NCBI GenBank assembly: GCA_001803565.1
Contig: MHDQ01000199.1
Span: forward strand, 1-5,007
DNA length: 5,007 bases
DNA from: Nitrospinae bacterium RIFCSPLOWO2_12_FULL_45_22
GTDB lineage: Bacteria; 2-12-FULL-45-22
Direction: 5' to 3'
In this document: positions 1 to 5,007 of the stretch, piece by piece
Position numbering within the stretch: position 1 is the first letter of the stretch
Layout: each line of letters begins with the position of its first letter
Notes under the pieces: generated by a model
Databases searched by the model: none
The model's input: the letters and a program-made list of their open reading frames with translations, nothing else
Told to the model about the DNA's origin: nothing
Position numbers and translations under genes: made by a program

Positions 1-1476
1 AGCCATCATAAGCTCGTAACCATACACGCGGGGGAGCAGATGTTTAGGGACATACTCGTTCCAAGCTGCCTGAATTTGCGCCTCTGTTTTGCCCGCCTTC
101 TTCCACTTTTCGATCATCGTTTTATGGATAACGTCAATAACCTCTACAATGAAAGTGGCTGTGCCGGTAGCAGGGTCAAGGATCAGAACGAACGGTTCAT
201 CAGGTGCAACGCCATCTGGAATCTTGAGCTCAGGATTCCTCTTGACCATCTCACCCCATGTAACGGTCGAGGCAAGACCGTCTTCAAGCCCAAATTCGGT
301 TTTCAGCAATTCATCAACGCTTCTTACAATATAGTAGACAACGGGCTGAGGCGTGTAGAAGACCCCTCGTTCAACCTTTTTCTTCTTGTCATACTCTTTG
401 AGGAAAAGTTCATAGAAGTGGACGACCGGGTCCTCCTGCATTGTTTTCTTGCCGAAATCCCTCATGACTGCTTCAATGTGCGTGTCAGGTCTGTTCAACA
501 AATCTACAACTTCCTGTATCCCAAGTTCGTCAAAATCAATTTTACCTTTGCGACCGCCGACTTTTAAGAATGTACCGAGCATCTCTTTGAGGAAGGGGTT
601 TGTGATAGGAACCATGTCGGCCAGATTATCGGCTATAACACCGGCAGGCCGTGAGACCCGGGCAGCAAGGAGTCCATAGGCAATAGTCTGTGCATACATA
701 TCTGCAAAGTCGTCTTCATTCAGGTCATGGATAAGCGCTGTTTGAAAGGCCTTGTGCAATTTACGTAACGGACCACGCTCTGATTCTATTTTCAGAATGA
801 GATTGGCGCGTTGACGAATACTTTTGGCAAGATCGGCAAGGCGTATTGCCAGCTCTTTGGACGTGGTGATAACTTCCCTAGGGCGCAGTTCAAAGGCGTC
901 TGACCATTTCTTGCGCCACGCCCCGGCATCATCTTCATCATCAGGCCAGCGCATCTTTTCATCAAGAGTATGAACAACATGGTCAATTTTCAACTTTGTG
1001 TCATCGTCATCCCAGCCGAGAACACGCAATGTCGGGAGGTCGCCGAAAAGCCGATCAGCAGGTTCGCTGAAATGGGCGAAGGTAATCTCACGATGTTCAG
1101 ATTCGCCATAGGAGGAAATGAACAGGAGGTCGTGAAAGTTCCACACGGCCTGTTGGGATTTGTTCGCTGAGGCGCGTTTATTGATAACAAGAGAGCGCAG
1201 AATACGCCGCAAAACAACAATGGGTAACTGCTTCGGCTCAAAATTGATGAAAAAGATACCCCAAGGCTGCTTTGAGGAAAGAGGCCTGAGTTGCTTAATC
1301 TCTTTTATCTTTACAGCGGTTTTCGCGTCTATGCCGAGTTCTTCCGGCTCGTAGTCAAAGGTCAGGTCATCAAAGTCGTCTGATTCAATAGGCCAGTCAA
1401 GTTCGTCACGGAGGTATTTTACAAGCGAAGGGAATGTTCTAATTTCCCTGAGCCTCTGAACCTTTTGTGATATCAC
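1..1476 (-). CDS. Large adenine-N6 DNA methyltransferase, Eco57I/type ISP-like (N-terminal 492 residues; C-terminus beyond window edge)
   Basis: This reading frame is open for 492 codons from GTG at 1476 down to base 1, so the gene is cut by the window edge. Residues 1 to about 340 form a helical N-terminal region that includes FADMYAQTIAYGLLAAR (257-273), a segment I associate with large stand-alone restriction-modification methylases. ERGVFYTP (369-376) is the usual lead-in to the SAM-binding fold of N6-adenine methylases. DPATGTATF (434-442) is motif I, and VYGYEL (484-489) supplies the following acidic ribose-binding position. The catalytic NPPY/F motif and any target-recognition domain must lie beyond the edge. 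By family, the enzyme should transfer a methyl group from SAM to adenine N6 in a specific DNA site. GTG is chosen because GGGAGGG lies 4 bases upstream. The gene follows the PLD-helicase gene after 14 bases with no terminator, so the two are probably cotranscribed. The LLPRVYGYELMMA end most resembles type ISP enzymes. A BREX PglX-like or type IIG protein is the main alternative. Confidence 0.9.
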   Translation of the reverse strand, partial: MISQKVQRLREIRTFPSLVKYLRDELDWPIESDDFDDLTFDYEPEELGIDAKTAVKIKEIKQLRPLSSKQPWGIFFINFEPKQLPIVVLRRILRSLVINKRASANKSQQAVWNFHDLLFISSYGESEHREITFAHFSEPADRLFGDLPTLRVLGWDDDDTKLKIDHVVHTLDEKMRWPDDEDDAGAWRKKWSDAFELRPREVITTSKELAIRLADLAKSIRQRANLILKIESERGPLRKLHKAFQTALIHDLNEDDFADMYAQTIAYGLLAARVSRPAGVIADNLADMVPITNPFLKEMLGTFLKVGGRKGKIDFDELGIQEVVDLLNRPDTHIEAVMRDFGKKTMQEDPVVHFYELFLKEYDKKKKVERGVFYTPQPVVYYIVRSVDELLKTEFGLEDGLASTVTWGEMVKRNPELKIPDGVAPDEPFVLILDPATGTATFIVEVIDVIHKTMIEKWKKAGKTEAQIQAAWNEYVPKHLLPRVYGYELMMA

Positions 1477-1477
1477 A
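1466..1477. promoter_or_regulatory. Perfect 12-bp palindrome over the methylase start codon
   Basis: TGTGATATCACA is self-complementary over all 12 bases, and the GTG initiation codon (1476-1474) lies inside it. It could be an operator for a dimeric repressor, or a site through which the methylase or its regulator controls its own synthesis. As RNA it could form only a short hairpin. The palindrome is plain in the sequence; the regulatory role is inferred. It is not a CRP site, because the TGTGA and TCACA arms are 2 bases apart rather than 6. Confidence 0.35.
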
Positions 1478-1480
1478 CAA

Positions 1481-1487
1481 CCCTCCC
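1481..1487 (-). promoter_or_regulatory. Shine-Dalgarno of the methyltransferase gene
   Basis: Read on the minus strand, the sequence is GGGAGGG, followed by TTGT and then the GTG codon at 1476. This is a strong ribosome-binding site at normal spacing. It decides the GTG start, since no ATG lies nearby in frame. It sits entirely in the 14-base gap after the helicase stop codon, as expected for a cotranscribed second gene. Confidence 0.8.
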
Positions 1488-1490
1488 TTC

Positions 1491-4400
1491 TTAAGACAGT
1501 TCCATCCAGGCCTTAAGCGTGGCCTTTACGCCCACAGGTGCCTGAACTTTCTTAAAGTATGAATTTTTAATATGCTTTTCTACAATCGCCCTAATTTCAG
1601 AAAGATTTTTTTCTGGCAATGTCAGATGCCGTGGAGTATCTGGCTTACTCCGGATTAACTGAACGATTTTAGTATCATCTTCAATAATTGAAGCTTTCTC
1701 AATGTCATACAAATACCAGCGGGTAAAGCCCGCTTCATCTGTCCATTGCTCAAGCTCTGGTTTATCCTGATCTTTTGCTGCTTCTGGGCCAGGAAGGGCG
1801 TAACAGAAGAAAACTCCTTTTGCGTTTGCTTTTGGATGCTGTTTGCCGCTAAAAACCTTGCCGGGAAGCATTGAGAGCCGTTCAGTCAGATCAGGATAAT
1901 CTTTTAAAAGCTGCTGATATTCAAGATGCATTTCCTCAATTGGCGTTGTTGTACCTTCATAGGCATGACTAAATTCTTTGAGGGCATCATAATCGTCTTC
2001 AGGGCGTAGAAGCTTTTTCCCTTCAATGCCAAATGTCTTGGAAATGCGCAGAGTCTTATGGGATACCCTTGTGTAAAGACGCAGAAGAATTTCCAATTCA
2101 TCCGGAGGCAAAAAGTTCCAGTAGACGATTTTGCCTCTCAATGGGTTTAAGTCAGGATGATCGCTTAAGAGCCTATCTTCAATGCCCGGATTCATACGGC
2201 GGTCAACACGACCTATCCTCTGCATGAGACGAACCGGATTCCAATGTAAATCATAATTGATCAGCCTCATTGCATCCTGCAGGTTAAGACCTTCCGAAAG
2301 AACATCTGTGGAAATAAGAACCCTGATTTCCTCTTTTCCTTGGGCTTTAATTTCTGCACTTGAGGAGTCATTATAATACGGTGAAAACCGCTGAATGACT
2401 TCACTTCTGTCACGCTTGGAACCACTATCTATCTGCTCAACGCCCTCAATTCCTACATCTTTAATTTGTTTATGTATGTAACGTGCTGTTTCAGCAAATT
2501 CGCTGAAGATAAGAACTTTTTCTTTTTTAAGAACCGGATCGCTCTTAAGGAGTTTAATAAGAGCTTTCAGTTTATCGTCATGTTGAGGTTTGAACTTTCT
2601 TAATTCTTCGAGAAAATCACATATTTCATCAAGATCGAGATAGGTATCATCCAATATTTCCTCAACCTTATACTCTTCTCTGCTTAAATATTCAATGTCT
2701 TCCAGCATTTCTTCAGTGACGATGTCCTCATCGGCATCTTCAGGTTCCTCGTCACCGAATAACTCTTGTTGATGTTCATGCACATAGTTTATTAGTTCAG
2801 CATTTTGGAGCTTCCAGCGTTCAAGTCTCTTTTTCTCATGTTCGGTTTCACTATGTTTTGTTACCCAAGCAAGTAGTTTAAGCAATAACCGTTCACATGA
2901 GAGCCCGAAAGAATAGGCTGAACTCTCAAAACGTTTCAGAAATTGTATCCGTATAAGGCTAACAACCTGTTTTTGCCGATTTTCAACAAAGTGGTCTATT
3001 GATTCATCCGACCCCTTATAGTATGCCAGTGGATAATAGATACCGAGGACAAAAAGGGGTTTATCTTTTGCAAACGCTTTTTCAACTTTATCAAGCAGAC
3101 GGCCATATGTTTTTTTGACTGAATAATCAACAACACGCGGGGCTTCACGGGAGGGGAAGATTGTAGCACTTCCTCCTTGTTGTATTTGGCTCTGTTTTGC
3201 ATATGCCCTGCTTCTCTGGACAACCAGATGACGAAATAGAGTATCTGTCATAAGGGCACGCTCGGCTTCAGCCATATTAAGCTCAAGAAGAAGTTGATCG
3301 CTTGGCGTAATTGTTTTCTTAAGCTCATTTTCCATACGGATAAAATGACCTCTAAGTGAATGTATCCCAAGAGTTGATTTAAAATAATCTTCACGTTGGC
3401 GAGTAAAAAGCTCAACCATATGGCGGAAGTCATCAAGTCGGTTGTTAATAGGTGTTGCGGTTATCAAATAAAGTTCTTTTGAACCTTTGAGTCCCTCTAT
3501 AATGTCGAAAAGAAGACGATACCGTGATGGTCTTCGTTCACCGATTCCTTTAATACCGGGGTTGCGGAAGTGATGGGCTTCATCAATGATGATTGCGTCA
3601 GCCATTTCCTTGATTCGCTCAAACCGATAAGGGAAATCACCACCTCTGCCAAGGTCTGTATGGTTGAAGATAACGAGATTACTAAAATCACCACCTTTAA
3701 CACCACCTATATGACGTAGATAGCGTTTTAGATCTCTTTCCCAAACATCTGCTCGTGTTGATTTTGGAACGAATAAGGCAACCCTTTTCCTGTCATGCAT
3801 TACAAGACGCTCTATGAGCATCAACCCTACAAATGTCTTGCCTAATCCGACACCATCACAAATAAATGCGCCACCATGCTGTCGGGCGATTTTAATTAAT
3901 GCCTGATAGCCCTCTTTTTGATATTGATCCAAAATTGGATACATTTTCGATTCGGTTTGTTCCCATTGTGACGGGGTCATTTCATAGCTGCGGAAATATT
4001 CCTGCAGCGCCTTTGCATAGACTTCAAAGGGAGAATATTCTCGGGTATGCCGTTCAATAACCTTCAGAATGTCCTCACTTATTGGCTCTGCCTCATTCCA
4101 ATGGCGCTCATACCATTCCTGAAGTAACTCTACTTCGCGTCTAATTTGAATATTTAATTCAACATTTTCCGTAAGTCCCGGATAGGTAAAGTTACTCGAA
4201 CCCACGAGAGCTGTAGAGCCGATTACTGCATGTTTGGCATGAGTTATATAAGCCTTGGCGTGAAATTTATCTTTTGTATAAATGCGGCATTCAATCTGGC
4301 TTTTTCTGATAGCATCAACGATAGCTGGTACACCTGTGAGAAAATCGTTTTTCTCTTTCTCTCTTTCAATGCTGGCATCGAGAATTTGCCTGGCTGTTTC

Positions 4401-4649
4401 AATTCCTGCGAGGAGTGCTTTCTTAGTTCGCTTTGATACCTCGTCTCCCATGAGAATTCTAATTTTTTCCAATTTCTGCCACTGACCATCAAGGGCTAAG
4501 AGAGCACCGATTTCAAAGTAACCAGTAGCAATATCAAACTTGTGAGCGAGATCTGTCCACTCATGAAGGTAATTTCTCACCTTCCAATCCTGATCGCTGT
4601 TATCAACGATAAAGAGGTCGGAACCTTGTAGTTTTGACTCTTTTTTCAT
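1491..4649 (-). CDS. PLD-nuclease / SNF2-family helicase fusion, restriction-like DNA translocase
   Basis: A 1052-residue cytoplasmic protein with no signal peptide or membrane segment. Residues 1 to about 190 form a phospholipase-D-type nuclease domain: ATGYFEIGAL (41-50), then FHAKAYI with H130 and K132, then GSSNFT with S152 and N153. This is one HxK...GSxN half-site, as in PLD restriction nucleases such as BfiI, which dimerise to complete the active site. A complete SF2/SNF2 motor follows: a Q-like segment near 241-250, Walker A DGVGLGKT (265-272), Ia LFVPKS (292-297), Walker B DEAHH (356-360), motif III TATPINN (397-403), IV VLIFSEF (712-718), V STDVLSEGLNLQ (780-791) and VI QRIGRVDRR (810-818). 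A strongly acidic stretch (631-683) lies between the lobes. Residues beyond about 850 form a C-terminal domain I cannot name. All motor residues look intact, so ATP-driven movement on DNA coupled to cleavage is expected. The adjacent methylase gene points to restriction. DISARM DrmD is the nearest named alternative, but as I know it that helicase lacks a PLD domain. Confidence 0.93.
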   Translation of the reverse strand: MKKESKLQGSDLFIVDNSDQDWKVRNYLHEWTDLAHKFDIATGYFEIGALLALDGQWQKLEKIRILMGDEVSKRTKKALLAGIETARQILDASIEREKEKNDFLTGVPAIVDAIRKSQIECRIYTKDKFHAKAYITHAKHAVIGSTALVGSSNFTYPGLTENVELNIQIRREVELLQEWYERHWNEAEPISEDILKVIERHTREYSPFEVYAKALQEYFRSYEMTPSQWEQTESKMYPILDQYQKEGYQALIKIARQHGGAFICDGVGLGKTFVGLMLIERLVMHDRKRVALFVPKSTRADVWERDLKRYLRHIGGVKGGDFSNLVIFNHTDLGRGGDFPYRFERIKEMADAIIIDEAHHFRNPGIKGIGERRPSRYRLLFDIIEGLKGSKELYLITATPINNRLDDFRHMVELFTRQREDYFKSTLGIHSLRGHFIRMENELKKTITPSDQLLLELNMAEAERALMTDTLFRHLVVQRSRAYAKQSQIQQGGSATIFPSREAPRVVDYSVKKTYGRLLDKVEKAFAKDKPLFVLGIYYPLAYYKGSDESIDHFVENRQKQVVSLIRIQFLKRFESSAYSFGLSCERLLLKLLAWVTKHSETEHEKKRLERWKLQNAELINYVHEHQQELFGDEEPEDADEDIVTEEMLEDIEYLSREEYKVEEILDDTYLDLDEICDFLEELRKFKPQHDDKLKALIKLLKSDPVLKKEKVLIFSEFAETARYIHKQIKDVGIEGVEQIDSGSKRDRSEVIQRFSPYYNDSSSAEIKAQGKEEIRVLISTDVLSEGLNLQDAMRLINYDLHWNPVRLMQRIGRVDRRMNPGIEDRLLSDHPDLNPLRGKIVYWNFLPPDELEILLRLYTRVSHKTLRISKTFGIEGKKLLRPEDDYDALKEFSHAYEGTTTPIEEMHLEYQQLLKDYPDLTERLSMLPGKVFSGKQHPKANAKGVFFCYALPGPEAAKDQDKPELEQWTDEAGFTRWYLYDIEKASIIEDDTKIVQLIRSKPDTPRHLTLPEKNLSEIRAIVEKHIKNSYFKKVQAPVGVKATLKAWMELS

Positions 4650-4823
4650 AAGGCTTTTCTCTCACCTTCAAGTTTATTCTTAAAAGACAGCAAGGATATT
4701 TCCGTTCATATCGGTAAGCGTTATATCTGGTCTAATGCTTTTCTTACAGTCAGAAATCTTTTGATGTTCTGAACATAAGACATCCTCCTGCTGATAGAGC
4801 AACGTATCCCCCGCTTCCAGCAT
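4646..4823 (-). pseudogene. Short frameshifted relic resembling a PD-(D/E)xK nuclease core, overlapping the helicase start
   Basis: From ATG at 4823 a 47-codon frame runs to TAA at 4682-4680. Its end, IRPDITLTDMNGNILAVF (30-47), reads like the core of HSDR_N/PD-(D/E)xK nucleases, where an RPD aspartate is followed by a turn and a beta strand leading into ExK. Here the strand stops just where ExK would come. If one T of the TTTT run at 4685-4682 is dropped, the frame continues as KNKLEGERKAL and stops at TGA 4648-4646, overlapping the helicase ATG by four bases (ATGA). That is a typical operon junction. The catalytic glutamate would still be a lysine. Upstream the frame is closed by TGA at 4841-4839, next to a palindromic repeat. 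I infer the decayed tail of a gene that once preceded the helicase; no close family is recognised. A chance frame, or a short expressed peptide, remains possible. Confidence 0.35.
4661..4668 (-). promoter_or_regulatory. Probable Shine-Dalgarno of the PLD-helicase gene, long spacing
   Basis: Read on the minus strand, AAGGTGAG ends 11 bases before the ATG at 4649. It matches the GGTGA part of the anti-Shine-Dalgarno complement, at a spacing longer than usual. No better site lies closer. The weak site would fit translation partly coupled to an upstream frame that once ended in the ATGA overlap at 4649-4646. Confidence 0.45.
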
Positions 4824-4841
4824 GATCGCAGCAGCCTTTCA

Positions 4842-4872
4842 ACCCTGTTAGAAAAGAATATTCTAACGGGGT
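4842..4872. repeat. Hairpin-forming inverted repeat, 12-bp arms
   Basis: The arms ACCCTGTTAGAA (4842-4853) and TTCTAACGGGGT (4861-4872) pair over 12 positions, with one T-G wobble and a 7-base loop. No T run follows on either strand, so it is not a standard intrinsic terminator. With the second palindrome 20 bases away it looks like part of a dispersed REP- or MITE-like intergenic element. On the minus strand TTGACC (4875-4870), a 17-base gap and TCTAAC (4852-4847) make a weak sigma-70-like match inside it. I do not call this a promoter. Confidence 0.6.
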
Positions 4873-4892
4873 CAATAACCTTTAAACTTGTC

Positions 4893-4911
4893 CCCCGTAT
4901 CAAGTACGGGG
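4893..4911. repeat. GC-rich palindrome, 7-bp stem with 5-base loop
   Basis: CCCCGTA (4893-4899) and TACGGGG (4905-4911) are perfect inverted arms around TCAAG. An outer CTTG (4887-4890) and CAAG (4921-4924) also pair, and GCAG/CTGC (4911-4914 and 4918-4921) could make a smaller alternative hairpin. Such short palindromes are typical of multicopy intergenic elements. Only one copy is in this window, so repetition in the genome is inferred. Confidence 0.55.
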
Positions 4912-5007
4912 CAGGCTCTGCAAGTATTAAACAGGGATCGGTATCCGTTGCTTCGTTGATTTTAGACATTTTATCTGCACACCTTATTTTTGTCCTTTTG
5001 GTTTTAA

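Larger units (their letters stand above)
4650..5007. other. Upstream flank of the locus with no convincing intact gene
   Basis: These 358 bases lead into the PLD-helicase gene. They hold the nuclease-like relic and the two palindromes, each listed separately. An 82-codon minus-strand frame starts at ATG 4969 with AAGGTG ten bases upstream, but it reads straight through both palindromes and I judge it non-coding after its first codons. That start could be the 5' end of the same broken gene whose tail survives at 4823-4646. No tRNA, riboswitch or CRISPR unit is apparent, and no promoter is strong enough to call. The promoter for the operon is either weak or beyond 5007. Confidence 0.5.

Noticed and set aside
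40-567. 175-codon plus-strand reading frame
   Set aside because: It lies wholly antisense to the methylase, whose frame carries recognisable SAM-binding motifs. The plus-strand peptide shows no family features.
1466-1477. CRP/FNR-type binding site
   Set aside because: The half-sites TGTGA and TCACA are present but 2 bases apart; CRP needs 6.
1491-4649. Assignment as DISARM DrmD
   Set aside because: The helicase-methylase pairing is similar, but this protein has an N-terminal PLD nuclease domain and no drmA or drmB is in view. The window is too short to settle it.
4842-4872. Intrinsic terminator
   Set aside because: The hairpin is good but neither strand has a following T tract.
4847-4875. 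Sigma-70-like promoter TTGACC-17-TCTAAC on the minus strand
   Set aside because: The -10 matches only 4 of 6 bases and the elements fall inside the arms of an inverted repeat, which accounts for the sequence on its own.
4721-4969. 82-codon minus-strand reading frame with AAGGTG ten bases before its ATG
   Set aside because: Most of it translates the two palindromic repeats into an Arg-rich, low-plausibility peptide, and the better protein-like signal at 4823-4680 is in another frame. Only its first codons might be a relic of a real start.

Overview
The window looks like bacterial accessory DNA: a two-gene, restriction-modification-like defence locus read entirely on the minus strand. Sampled lines give about 42-48% G+C. 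The taxon cannot be fixed from this sequence. The small GC-rich palindromes upstream resemble the dispersed intergenic repeats of many environmental bacteria, but that is only an impression.

Layout in transcription order, right to left. Positions 5007-4650 hold no convincing intact gene. They contain two neighbouring hairpin-forming repeats (about 4842-4872 and 4893-4911). They also contain a short coding relic (4823-4646) that reads like the end of a PD-(D/E)xK-type nuclease core, becomes continuous only across a one-base frameshift, and would then stop in an ATGA overlap with the next gene. Positions 4649-1491 encode a 1052-residue protein with an N-terminal phospholipase-D-type nuclease half-site fused to a complete SNF2/SF2 helicase motor. 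After 14 bases, a GTG-started gene at 1476 with a strong Shine-Dalgarno runs off the left edge. Its 492 visible residues belong to a large adenine-N6 DNA methyltransferase of the Eco57I/type ISP kind, cut just after SAM-binding motif I and the following YGYEL segment.

The two proteins together hold the activities that type ISP restriction enzymes such as LlaGI combine in one chain: nuclease, translocase and methyltransferase with target recognition. Here they are split in two, with a PLD nuclease as the candidate cutter. The likely logic is that the methylase marks self DNA and specifies the target, while the PLD-SNF2 protein moves along and cleaves unmarked DNA. The functional pairing is inferred from domains and gene order. 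A perfect 12-bp palindrome lies over the methylase start codon and could be a control site. All plus-strand reading frames in the window are antisense to these two genes.
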